The position numbers and the translations under genes were made by a program. From contig CAIIXF020000005.1 in the NCBI GenBank assembly GCA_903813345.2, positions 28,769,375-28,833,374 of the forward strand: DNA of 64,000 bases, written 5' to 3'. The notes beneath the pieces are model-generated. The model saw only the letters and a program-made list of their open reading frames with translations, searched no databases and had not been told where the DNA came from. Positions 22,513 through 36,100 of the stretch are shown here, piece after piece (the stretch's first letter is position 1; the number at the start of each line of letters is the position of its first letter). The stretch is from Owenia fusiformis (taxonomy: Eukaryota; Annelida; Polychaeta; Sabellida; Oweniidae).

Positions 22513-25500
22513 TTACTGAGGTGGTGTCCATGGCCACTTGAACACAATACCCTGACCTGGTTCTATATGCATAGACTCTGTGAACTTTACAGTGTGGCCA
22601 TGATTAAAGTCAGAATTATCGAACATCTCAGAGCGTGTTGCAACTTCAGCATCGACTGGTACCCCGGCAGGTAGATGACGCTTCAACTGAAATGTTGCTG
22701 GTTTATCCCCGAGGTTCATAACTGTTAAGAACCCTGGGAAGCCCTCGGCTTGACGTGCGTAGGAGATGATCTCATCATTGACCAGAGCATAGGCAAATTT
22801 ACCCCATTGGAAGGAAGGTTCTTGACGCAACCGGGTTAGATCGGTGAACACTTCCATGTGGCTACGTCCTGCACCCACACTTTTTGATGTCTGAAATGAT
22901 ACAATATCACTAGATTTATTCTATTGAACTGGTGTAAGATGCATCATGTTGAGCTTTAGCAATTTACCTTGGACTCACTACCACAAAAGTTCTTGATTTT
23001 GGGCCCATTTATGCTTGTGCCATATTCTAATAATAGTACCATACAGGTTCATTTTAGATGAACTACACACAAGAGTAGATAAACACCTCACAGAAAAATT
23101 TACTTAATAAAAAGTTACTGTATTTCTGTATGAGCTTTCAATGGCTGGAAAATTTGAAAAACACTCACCATGACATTGACCCTTCTGTAGTTGTCTGCTA
23201 CTGGTAGCCAAGTTGTGTTGCCTTTTGTGAAGCCAGCAAATCTATCTCCGTTCCACTGCATTGGGGTACGAGACCCATCACGGCCTAATTTGTCAACAGG
23301 CTTGGCAATCTGAATATAACAAAAATAAAAAAATACACATAAGTAAGATATGCATACAGAAAACGTGTGGTTAAATTGTTGATAAAGCATTGAATCCATT
23401 TGGTTCAGTAAAATAACTTTCTGCTCCAGATATTGAATATCAATTGGACTACCCGATGGAATAATAAGAAAGAAATAACACTTACTGCAACATCAGTCAT
23501 GCCGATCTCATCACCATAGTATATGAAGGGTGTTCCAGGCAGTGTCATCAACAGCATGTTTACAGCATCAATGTACTTCTCACCTTTACGACTAGCCACA
23601 CGCTTGTTGTTATGTGTACCAACCTAGGAAACAACAAAATAATGTTACTCTAAGTGACTGTATACATATGGTATATACAAATTAAAAATTTTCCAATATT
23701 AAAGTAACTACAATATATCAGTGCACTGTGTAAGCGTACTCATAACAAAACAATTATGAATCTATCATACCTATTAAATTATGACTGCAAAAATATGAAT
23801 TTTCCGAATAAACTTGAGACTTTTTACTGAGATAGTCATATATAATAGAGACCCTTTTAATGTTAACTCACCACCCAATTGTTCCATCTGCCCTCTGGAG
23901 CATTATCTACCCAGGCATCAACCAACTGCTGAACACATGTACCCCCACAGCCAGATTTCAACTCCACCAGGTTGTAATTGAATGGCATGTCAGCTCCCTT
24001 TGTATCATTAAGTCCCTTGTAATACTTGGCTACAAGCTCTGGTCTGTCATATACCTCAGCCATTAGTACCCTAAATACAAGCAATAATCACGTACAGGTA
24101 AACCAAATTACATTGATGCTATTCGATTCACACTACTGCATATTAGAATCTTGAAACTTCTTGACCAAGCTGATTGTCACGATGGCAAGTTATTATATCT
24201 TTATTTCCCATAAATGTTGTATAAAAATGATACCATGTTATCATTATGTGCTATACGATGAGTAAGATACTATTGTGGTAAGAAATAGCCAGCCTTATTG
24301 CCAAATATCTGTAACATCTGTAATATGAGATTATGCCTGAGAAAAGCAACATGAAGTCAAGGGAACCATTATTAATATCAATAATCACTCACCTGTATCT
24401 GCCTTCCCCTGTGTATCCATCCAGAAGAGATCTCCACTTAGCCATCAACTCAAAGGTCTCAGGTTGATGGGTGGTAAGAGTATGCTCCAGTGATTCATAT
24501 TTCTCCGACTATAAACACAAAATAACACTGAATTAAACACAAGAGAGTCAGCTGAATTAAAATTTAAACCTCATATCTTTTTATCCATTCATGGACATTG
24601 TTTGCCTTGAAAAACATAAACACCACCTTGAATAACCTATGAACCAAATATAACGAGGCAATTGGTAACAGCTTGAATTCACCTAATTAAAGTGGCTTAC
24701 CCACTGATTGCAATTATGATGGCAACTTAACACATGGGTTTAAGTTAGCAATAATTAATTCATATATTTGAAAATGATAAAACTTATATATTTACCCCAG
24801 CATTGCCAGCAACTGGTTCATCTGCAGTCAGATCAGCACTCTCATATAGGTGCTTAGCTGCGCTAACACGGAAACCATCGACACCTTTCATCAGCCAGAA
24901 CTTCAAGATATCTTCAAGCTCTTTCAAAACCTTCTCATTTCGCAGGTTCAGGTCTGGTTGATCAGCAGAAAACTGATGGTAGTAGTACTGGTTTCTGGTG
25001 GCGTCAAATGTCCAGGCTGGGCCATCATGTACACTTAGCTGTAACAGAGATCAAAACTCTAAAATAGTTGATAAGGAGCAGATATTATATTGGTCATGTT
25101 TTATATAGAAAAGTGTATAAGGATGAAAACTTGAAAGGAATTAAATGTATGTACATGGGTATTAAGTCAACACTAAAATTGCAAAAAGATGGTTCATAAA
25201 TATTGCCTTGATTTTTACCTCGAAATGTAATGATTTCATTCAAATTTTAGAAAAAAATTGTGTCAAATAAAAAGCCAATTTACCCAGTTGTTTGGTATGT
25301 TGTCACTCCATATATAGTAGTCTGAGTACGAGTTATTCTTCCCCTTCTGACTTGCGACAAACCATGGGTGTTTGCGGCTGGTGTGGTTCGGGACAAAGTC
25401 CATAATCACACGAAGACCTGAAGAAAAACAAATTATTCTAATATTCATTTTTCTTAAATGGTACATCATTTATATGCATATCCATTGATTATATCTTTAA

Positions 25501-27029
25501 TTATTTGGTACAAATAATCATGTAGTCTTGAACACAACTGTGATTTTGTAGAGCTTATTCCAAGTTTTTAATGCAGTCTCATTGTTTAGTCTAAGTTTTG
25601 AATTTGAGGCATTCAGAAATATTTTTCAATTCACCAACTGGAAATGTTTAGCATAAAAAGCACGGATACATACCTGCAGCTTGAAGAGCTGAGAGCATGG
25701 TTTTAAAGTCAGCCATGCTACCAAAGGTGACATCAATCTCGGTGTGATTAGTGATGTCATAACCGCCATCTTCCATGGGAGAAGCATAAACAGGAGACAG
25801 GTAGACGAATGAGGCATTGATTGACTTCAAGTGGGCAGCCTTCTCTTGAACTCCTACAAACAAAGTAAATGTAAGTTGTCCTTTAATTTGGGTAAGAACA
25901 AGACAGATATAACAAAAAGAGACCAATCTAATTAATACTAAACTTGTGCAATGTTCCTACAATGAGGGCCTTATTAAGCATCAAGTACAGGAAAGTTGTA
26001 CTGGTATTGAAAACATACATAAAAACACATTTAAAGAAAATAAGTCAATCATCCATTTCTTTCAAATGATCTTATATTGAAACATATATAAGCTAACTTT
26101 AAACATTATTGTTATTTGAAGCAGGAAAGAGTAGGTTGTATATATTATGTTAATGTTAAGAGGATGATGAAATATCTGGAAAAAACCTCTAAGAGTAGGA
26201 GGTTGCATAAATTATGTGAATGCTAAGATGATGCAATATTCGAATAAAACCTCTAAACAACAATTTCATCAAATTCTAAAAATCCTTGTTTTTTAATACA
26301 TTTCATTTAAATTACCTTTTAGGTCTCCAACACCATCCCCATCAGAGTCCTTGAAACTCTTAGCGTAACACTGGTAGCCGACACCCTTCTGCCACCAGTC
26401 CAAGTTCTCCCTAGGTGGGCACTTGGGGGCAAAAACTATGATCAAGATAGCGGCAACAGTCATGCCAATCCATGCCAACCAGAATAGGATGAAGAGAGCA
26501 TATCGGGTTTTTACCCAAAATGGATCATCAGCAAATTTCAGGAGTTCTTCCTTGCTCATTCCACTGAATGAACTCTCTGAGGAATCACTTGGTTCAATCT
26601 GAAAATTGATAATTAAGTTTTGCAAAAATATAGTATTATTTACTCCAGCTCCTGTCCTGATGTATCACTTGTATTATTTCCAGGGTTTGCCAGATGTGAC
26701 TTTGATCCATCAGGACAGGAGCTGGAGTAAAATTTGTGAACGTCTCATATCAGTCTAATTGTCTAGATTTAACAAATAAAATGGTGAATTATTCATTATA
26801 ATATCGTAAATCCAAAAATTAACTTTGATGTCTTTCATGGATCACCTAGAGTAGATGACCATAAAAGAAAAAAAGAATTTACCTGAACACTGGAATCGTG
26901 ATCACCCGCTCCGCCATTGATGAATTTAACCTTGGAGCTGTCCAAATCTGCTCCGATATTCGCTTCATCTGCCTTTTCCAGGTCCTGTTTTTCACTTATA
27001 TAAGCGTCTGGTTTATTGGTCTCCGTCAT
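22513..27029 (-). CDS. SLC3A2: SLC3A-type amino-acid transporter heavy chain (4F2hc/rBAT-like), 10 exons
   Basis: Type II membrane glycoprotein that pairs with SLC7 light chains (family knowledge). Exons in transcript order: 26883-27029, 26316-26598, 25674-25853, 25284-25417, 24796-25038, 24393-24508, 23872-24070, 23486-23623, 23169-23309, 22513-22890. They total 1959 nt, 652 residues plus stop, in phase. An acidic cytosolic N terminus leads to [20 protein letters not shown], a 4F2hc hallmark, then one membrane helix ([20 protein letters not shown]) and FAPKC, whose Cys matches the one disulfide-linked to the light chain. The ectodomain is an alpha-amylase barrel ([54 protein letters not shown]). 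The nucleophile Asp is Ser in GFRVSAAKH, the acid/base Glu is kept in VLMAEVY, and the third Asp is Asn in GTHNNKR, so it should not be hydrolytic. Asn-x-Ser/Thr sites occur in NHTE, NNSY, NDTK and NTTW. The N terminus favours SLC3A2; the full ectodomain resembles SLC3A1. Confidence 0.93.
26639..26731. repeat. Perfect 24-bp inverted repeat, 45-nt loop, in SLC3A2-like intron 1
   Basis: Arms 26639-26662 and 26708-26731 are exact reverse complements (left arm begins TTTACTCCAGCTCC). The structure is about 93 nt long, the size of a pre-miRNA or a very small foldback MITE. It lies inside an intron transcribed on the minus strand. Confidence 0.8.
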
Positions 27030-27187
27030 GTTGGTAAACGAAGTACCGATTCGATGTTAAAAAGCTATAGTTTTCAGTTGAAATGGGAGAAATTTTGTTT
27101 GTCCTTCTCCGCCTTTTCCTAATGATGAAATTACATCCGGGGAAGTTTGACCCGATTAACCCGGAAGTGCCGGTCGAAGTTGAAAAG
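27030..27187. promoter_or_regulatory. Compact bidirectional promoter between SLC3A2-like and CPT2
   Basis: Only 158 bp separate the SLC3A2-like ATG (27029, minus) from the chosen CPT2 ATG (27188, plus). CCGGAAGTG at 27161-27169 is a consensus ETS/GABP (NRF-2) site, common in promoters of nuclear genes for mitochondrial proteins. ATCCGGGGAAGT lies just upstream. No TATA box is obvious. Transcription start sites cannot be read from sequence alone. Confidence 0.65.
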
Positions 27188-30100
27188 ATGTTTGCGTCTA
27201 GTCGGTTTACGCGTAGATATGCGGCGTATATAGCGAAACATTCTTCTTCAAATGGTCAGGTAAAATACATGAATAATCATTTTATTGGACTAGCTTAAAA
27301 TTGTAAAAAAATGATTTGTACGTTTTGGTATTTTATTGATATTGTACAAATTCACTTATTATCGCTCACTAAATTTTCATGAACAGTTCATGCTAAAACA
27401 CACCTACTTTCTGCTCCATTTGCTCCATGCATGTGGAATTGACAAAGTTCAAATTACAATTTCTATCATTTCAGCAAATCGAATCCTTGCATCCATTTAG
27501 AATCTAGATCATGAAGTTCTGTTCAAAAATTTATTGTTGGGTTAGTAATTCTCCGAAAAATATCCCAGGAACGTCGCAAACAAAAAAGATATTGTTACAT
27601 TTTTTATGTCACAACCCCCACAAGCGTCGTATCTGTCATCTCACGTTGTACTGAATATCTTTACCAAGTCCTGTAATTTATCATTCTTATTCTTTCAGAA
27701 TCACATGACAAGGGAAGCCGCATTGTTCCAATCAGCAAAGTACAGGTAAGTCTATTCTGTCACATTTTATCCTTCCCTATGAATACCTTCTGCCTTCCAC
27801 TCCATTAGCAATCTTCTGGAAAGGAATTTCTAAAGTGGAAGCCTAACCATTATCGAAATTGATATGTTTATGTATACATAGTAGAATGACCGGAGCTATG
27901 AAGGCTTAGTAGCAACTTGCTATCCAGGGTCGCTACACTACCCCCCCCCCCCCCCTAGAAAGGACCACACCTTCGTGGTCAGCCCTGATTTCTCTAGCGG
28001 TGACTTACTACACACAGGGTGCAAAAGATACAATCAATGCTTTGATCCCACATCTGGCAACAATGTAATGACCCAAAGGTGCTCCAGGGGAATGACTAAC
28101 TAACAAGCATAGTGTATCAAGCCAGATAAAGAGATTGAAAGAAAGTGTGCTTAACTCCAAGCCCTGTCTGGGAATTGAACCTAGGACCCTTGGATCCAAA
28201 GACTGATGCTGAACCCACTGAGCTATAAAGGCTTAGTAGCAACTTTCTATCCAGGGTCATTACACTGCATGACCTAAACATATTCACATGTGATTTTAAA
28301 TAAAAAAACTCCTGTTCTCATTAGTTTCATTACAAAGTGAATGAGAATCATAATCCCACTTTTATAATCATTTCGTCTTTAGCTTTTTTATGTCACCTTC
28401 AAATTTTCAGGGATAACTTATGAGTGCATACAGATCAGATGTGGATGAAAAAAATTGAACTCGATACCCACTTCCTGTCGGCCATTTTGAAGTCAAATGC
28501 TAAAATCCTTGTCTGCAAACTTTAAGAAAAACGGCTTCACAGTTGCTTTTAAAACTTTAAAATCTTGTTCAGCTCACTTCATTCTACATCTGATTAGGTT
28601 TTGGGCCTGTTAGCTCAGTCATGTCAGCCATTTTGAATGTTTTAAGAAAAGTTAGCACGCGATAATACTTTGTATCATATGGAATGATTAGTTTTTTGGA
28701 TAAATGTCAAGGCAGCCATTTTGGATTTTCCATCTTAAAATCTTGCCCATAAAGTCTTGTCTACGCGTTTTTAGGTGAACCGTTTAGTAGACCAATTTCA
28801 AATTTTCAGGGATGATTCTTAGTATGAAAATCTAGAACAGATTAGTTTTTTGGCATTCTGGATAAATGTCAAGGCAGCTATTTTGGATTTTCCATCCTAA
28901 AATCTTGTCTGTAAAGTCTTGTTTACATGTTTTCTGGTGTGACAGATCAATTTCAAATTTTCAGGGGTGGTTCTTAGTATGAAAATCTAGAACTGACTAA
29001 TTTTTTGGCATTCTGGGTAAATTTTAAGGTGGCCATTTTGGATTTTCCATCCTCAACTTGTGTTGGTAAAGTCTTGTCTACTCATTTTTGGATAACCATT
29101 TGACGGGATCACCCATAGTCGGGGACATTTTGTACACATTTGTCTTCTTGTATATGTATAAATTCGAAACTCAGTTTAATCTGTTTTAATTTTAAATGGA
29201 TGTAATTATTTTTCAGTACTAATCCAGATGATGACTATCTGCATAGAAGCAAGGTGCCTAGTGACCATTTCCAGAAGAGTTTACCCCACCTGCCCATTCC
29301 AAAGCTAGAAGACACATGTGCTAGGTACCTCAAGGCACAAGAACCTATGCTAGATGCGGAACAGTACAAACAGACAGAAAAAATTGTAAATTCATTCCAA
29401 ACAGGGGATGGGGAAAGTAAGTTTGCATTGAGGAGATAATGTACCCAAGATATATTATAAGTATATACTGACTCATGGGGGATAGGTTGAACTCTCTTCT
29501 TTTAGTTTTCTGCAAAAGAAATTGATTGATTTAAAGCAAGTGAAAAATACTATTTCAGTGGAATTCTAGTGTTGCGTCAAATGTCTCGACTGGTCAATGC
29601 TCCCTTCCCCATTTTTGATCCAGCCCAGATGTGAAGAAGGAACAAGAGGGGCAACATAGACTTAATGCAAGTTCCCATTTTTTTCACCACCAAAAGTGGT
29701 GACATATTATTATGGTCTCCATTTTTCCGTGATCGGTAGTTGGCACGCAGCAGTTGGTGGTTGGCGCTTGGTAGTCGGTGTCTGTAACAAATTCTAAAAA
29801 CTTCCAATAACTTAACAAATACTGACTTCAATTTTTTATAAAATCATCTATGAATGTTCTCAGAAGATCAATCTGACTTTTGATTTAAGATTTGACCTTC
29901 AATGACCTTCTCAAGGTAAAAAAGGTCTTTTTACAACTTGCTTCAAATTGACCATTTTTTAGAAATCATCTACAAGTTTTCAGAAGATCAAATCTGACTT
30001 TAGACTTGACTTTCAATGATCTTCTCAAGGTCACTGTCAAAAAGATCCTTTTTCAATTTGTTTCAAATTGACCATTTTTTCAAAATCATCTACAAGTTCT

Positions 30101-33100
30101 CAGAATTTCAAATCTGACTTTAGATTTCACTTTCAATGATCTTCTCAAGGTCACAAAGGTCAGAAAGATCTTTTTTCAAGTTGATCAATTTTTTTTTTCA
30201 AAATCACAACTGGTAATAGGACAAAATGGATTTCTGCAAGAAAATTCAACTAATCTGGAAGATTTTTTTTCACGAGAAAGTTTATAATTAAATTGCTTTG
30301 ATATAATAAGATATGAGATCTATTAAAAAGTGCATCATCACCAATGTGCAAAAGTCAATGATTTTGCTATAAATCAGGCAACGATGGCCTACACCTCATA
30401 ACCAATATAAATAAAACCATTAGCTTTTAGATATTTTTATTTGAAGCTTCTAGCTCAATTTTAATCTTCAAAAAAAAATTTTGGGGCTCGCTTATGCCAC
30501 GATTGCACCCCCCTCACTGAAAACTAAACATGACATGTGTTTATATATAATTCAATTTTGATTCCACAATTTCAAAGCTAAACATAGTAGATTTACAATT
30601 GTATATTATATCTATACTCACTGTTTTGATTTTTGTAGGTCTCAACAAAGAATTAGTGGCAAGGGATAAGAAAAATAAAGAAACAAGCTATATCACAGGT
30701 AATGTGTTGCTGTGTATTGTCAAAATTATATGCATATGGTACATATTATCAAGTAAGGATTTAAGCTCTTGACTCAGTGCAATGTGGAATGACCATTCCT
30801 TGAAGGTGTTGCTTTCCAAAATTTAGTGGTAATTTTGAATTTTTCGATTAAAAGATGAAATATTTATACTATGTGTCTTGTTGTACACTGGTTGTACAAT
30901 GAAAAATTAAACAAGGAAAATAATGCAAAAGTGAAAAATCATGTATGGTTTGTATATGGTTTAATACATAAAACATCAAAAAAGAAAGCGTGAAAACCTG
31001 GGAATATCCAGAAATTGAAGGCATCACAAAATGGGGTTAAATATAATAAATTATATTTTTGATGGACATCTATGATTTGACTTGACCCCTAAACCAAGAT
31101 AAGTAATTATAGCTATTAAACATGAAATTCATGTGAACAGATTGTAGAAAAGATGAAATCTTGCATAATCTGACATCTAATGTGTTTATTTTTCAGGTCC
31201 CTGGTTTGACATGTACCTCAAGGACAGATCACCTATAGTGCTGAACTATAATCCATTCATTGCATTTAATGATGATCCAAACCCAGCCTACAATGACCAA
31301 TTAACCCGAGCCACCAACATGATTATGTACTCTGCAAAAATGTACAAGACCCTCAAAGCCAATATCTTATCCCCGGAGGTTTTCCATCTTAACCCCGCTA
31401 AAAGTGACACTGATACATTCAGGAACTTTGCAAGGTTAGCTTTTTCATATCCAACAAGATTTAATGAATTATAGAAGTCATATATGTACTTATGCAAACA
31501 TGTTCTGATGAAAATATCTATCAAAGTTCATTCATGCAAATCACTTGATGTTAATCAAGTACAAGTTGTCTATATTGTTAACTGTTTTACACTGTTTTAT
31601 CTTTTACAATCAGTGTTTTTTCAGCCACCAAACAAACATTTGAAAATTCATAGGTCGACTGACCCATAAGATCCTAGTGAATAACATGGGGCTAATTTTT
31701 TGCTTTTTCCCTTGACCAAGCTATTCAGCTCTTTCATTACCGAAAAAATTATGCCCCCAAAGATCTTAAGTTCTGCTCCTTATAGAATTTGCCCTTACAT
31801 ATTTAAACCTTGTTTTTCAGACTGCTGCCAAAATCCCTGTCATGGTATGGGGCATATCTATTCAAAGCATTCCCTCTAGATATGAGTCAGTACCACCGCC
31901 TCTTTAACTCAACAAGGATACCAAGGTAAAGTACATGACTCTCTTATTTTAAATGTATGGGTGTTTATAACTTTATTATTATCTATAAAAGGTGCTCTTT
32001 CCCCCAAAAGGGCATATGTGACTTTTTATGACAAATACTGTGACCGGAAAATTGAAAATTGACTTAACAGCAAACATTATTAACTCTTTTCCAGTCTTTC
32101 TCTGAAGAATTTCATTATTTTTCATGTTTTTTCATTTCGAGAGGGCACTGTTTGCTTTTCAGAAAAAATATGATATCTCAACATTTGTAGCATTGTGTTA
32201 GGAATAGCTTTAGGATATTGCTTTACTTATTCTAAAGAAGTTGAAGACAAAAATATTAAACAGAAAATTGAAAAGATGAAAAATAAATTAAATTTATGGA
32301 CAAGTAGAAAATTAACTTTACAGGGTAAAATCCTACTGGTTAAATCAAATGGGATTTCACGGATAACTAATATAGCCGCAGTTTCAGAGATTCCACATAA
32401 ATATGTTGCACAAATAGACGACATAATCTTTAATTTTATTTGGGGGAATAAACCTGCCAAAATCAAAAGAAAAACTATCATAGGAGAAATTCAAAAAGGT
32501 GGATTAAAAATGGTTGAATTTTCAACAATGGAAAGAGCATTAAAAGTTGCCTGGATAAAAAGATTTTTAGAAAATGATGAAGCAAAATGGAAACTTTGGA
32601 AAGTAATACCATATTCTTTTTCAGACAAAGTAGGAAAAGATCTAATATTTGAATCAAACTTTAATTCAGAAAAAATTGATATAAATGGTCTACCAAATTT
32701 TTATAAAACAATGTTAAAAGGATGGGAGCAAGTTAAAAATTGCAAAGATCCAACATGCAAGAGTGAGGTCGAAGAAGAGTATATATGGAATAACAAAAAT
32801 ATCATAATCGAAAATAAATCAATATTCATAAAAACATGGAGAAATAAAGGTATAAATAAAATAAGAGATCTGGCATTTTTTATAACATAGAAGAATTACA
32901 ACAAAAATATGGCATTGTACTAAAAGACTTAAAGTATAACTCTATTATAAGTGCAATCCCGAGAAGCTGGAAACTATTGCTAAGACAACCAAATACTATA
33001 AGTACAAAACAAGATAATACAATTGAAGCAAACAAGATAACATGCAAAATAGCATACAAAATTCTAAATGAGAAAGAATTCCAACCACCAACAGCTTTAA

Positions 33101-36100
33101 AGAAAATAAAAGAATATATAGAAAATGATGATGAAATAAAAGACTACTTTATGATGCCAAGAAGGATTACAAAAGATACAAAATTAATTGAATTTCAATT
33201 AAGATTCTTCATAACAATTTAATTTGCCAGGAAAAGCTTCAAGTTATGGGTGTAGAACAAACAGCAAATTGTCAACATTGTCAAATGAGACACTCAATCA
33301 AACATATGCTAATAGAATGTGAAACATCAGAAACACTATGGAAAAAGTTTAAAGAGGATATGAAATATTTGTTTGATACAATTCAACTCTCAGATAAAGA
33401 CATTTTATATGGTCACAAACCCAAAGAAGATGACTATAAGGAATACAATTTAACAATATTAATAATGAAATTTCATCTATACAACAGCTTTCTCAACAAA
33501 ACAAAACCAACATATTTTGATTTTAAATTACTTTTTCAACATCATGTAGAAATAGCAACATACTCTGTAAGTCATGACAAGTTGAGAAATATACAACAAA
33601 CGCTTTTATAATACACACTTCTATCTTTTTATATGAATGTATTGTATGAATTAAAATAATGAAAAATAGTATGAATGAGTGAATGGAGGAAAAAATGGCG
33701 GTGGTGTGAAAGACATATTGTTTCTAAGAATAGGTAAGTTACTTTTTCTTTTTTTCTAATTTAATTATATCACCTCAAATAAAAATATAGCGCAGACAAT
33801 CTTATTTTGGGCTCTAAAATATGTTTAAGCTTAAATTTGACTGACTCAATCGAATCAAGAAAATGATCATATGATATAAATATATATATAAATATAAATA
33901 TATATATATATAAATAAATAAATAAATAAATAAATAAATATATATATATAAATATATATGATCATATGAGCTAAATGATGTAAAAACAATGTATTGTAAC
34001 TAAATATGAATATGTACTGTAATTATGTAAATGAAGTGAAATAAATAAAGTAGAAAAAAAAAATTGTGTTAGGATTAGTCTCAAAGTTAAACGTTACAGG
34101 CTATACTAGTTGAACAACTATAACTAATAAAATCTGTTTTAATGTCAGACTATCAACGGATTGCACATCATTACTGAGTTAAGATAATGTCACGATTATG
34201 TTATTTTATGGCAGTTGTTGATATCATGATTGTGATATTTCATGATCATACTTAATGTCATGATTGCAATTTTTAGAAGCATGGGTCAAAATTGCCATTG
34301 TCAGGGACACAATGTGCATGAAATGTGATGTAGTTCTTCACTCATTGTGATGTACGGTAGAACCCCATCAAAGCAAGTGGAGATTATTTTGATTATATTT
34401 TTATCAAAGTATTTTTTCAACAAAGATGTTTTTAACAGTGATTCTTAACAGTGTCATGTTGACTCTTAAAATGAGTAATTTTGACATATTTTCATAGAAC
34501 CTTGATTAAAATCTTGAGTTTTGTAGATAGACTTAATTTTACTTGTCAATATAAGAACTACAATGTGTCCTAATCTACTAAGCTTCATTTCATGTGCCAT
34601 TCATGCATAAATAGTTAGTAATCCTATTGTATTAAAAGACACCCTATTGTGTTTTTGTTGTAAACAGTGAATGGCCTTCTCAATTCATTGACAGATCGAG
34701 GTACTTCCACAAACCAGACCCCCTCTGATTTTACCTTTATTGTTTAGTATTGACACTATTTTATAATTCAAACATAAAATAAGAGAGGGTCCTAAGTGTG
34801 GAAGATACACAATATGAAAGTATAGCGAAAATTTTAGTTTAAAAAAGGAGGCCATATTGAAATTGCCATTATATTCAAGAATCCATTCTGCCTTGAATGT
34901 GTTGCTTAAGGTAGGCGCAACATAGAACCTTCTACAAAAATAGAAAATCTTATTTGGGAAGACATTCTGGACTGAACCTTCCAACAAACTCTGTCATTTA
35001 CAATAACGATTGTGTCAACATATCACGCCACAGATACATCCAACCCAGGTTCCCATAGATAATTCTGAGCACCATGTTCAAACCTCTAAACAGACATGTA
35101 TTCAATTTTCAATGATAACGAGATCAAAGAAAACATTTGTCATTTGCAGTAAAGCAATTAAATCATAGGCAACTTAAAATATGTTTTTCAAAAATTTGTT
35201 AGAACATCTGATATGTAAGCAATGAGCCTGATAATCGAGAAAATATGTTTCAGCTAGTCATTTGTTTGAATTAATATTGCTTGTCAAATTTTGTGAAATA
35301 AACTAAGACCATTATGTCATCTATCATTGTTTTAATTTCTTTGACAATGCTAAATGAAAATATAATGCAATGGAAAGTCGCAACTAGATTTAGATTTTGT
35401 ATTTTCAACTGTTGCTCTTTGTGCTCTACCTTATCTTTAATGATGTTTTGACATAGTATCTAGGTTGAATACCTAGGTTAAAGCCACAGTATACACAATA
35501 AGGGTGATCAGGGTACTATTGTTCAAAACACATTTAAAAAGGTTCATTTTATCATATGATATATTATTTTTAGGGGTTATTTTATTATTTGTGTGTTTCA
35601 ATATTTTGCCCTTTTGTGTCCCACCTTAATGATTTAATATACCCTCTAGGTTGAATGCCTACTATATACCAACTGAGGTGATCATGGATCTATTGTTGAG
35701 AATACATTTATTAAGGTTCATTTTTTCAAAAGATATATTAAGTTTTTAGTTTTTTTTATGATATGTGTTTTCAATATGTTGCCCTTTGTGTTCTACCGAA
35801 ACGATGTTCTGATATATAGATTGAGGAATGCTCAACATACTTAAAATAATCATGAATGAAGACTCCTATAAATAAATAATAAATAAATGATAAATAATAA
35901 AATGATAAATAGCCAGGAGGGGGTGCGATGGTGCGATCGCATCCCCCCCATAACCAATGAAAATATGACCATGATGATATAGGAAGAAAAGAGCCTTAAA
36001 ATGCTTTTTATTTGAAGCTTCTAGCTCAATTTTGAAGGAAGTTACATACATTTTTGTAAATTCAAAACAAATCTTACACGTTTTTTTATACATATTTGTA

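Noticed and set aside
32195-33611. Reverse-transcriptase-like frames as a cellular gene
   Set aside because: Split over several frames, flanked by a target duplication and an A-tail; it is a dead LINE fragment.
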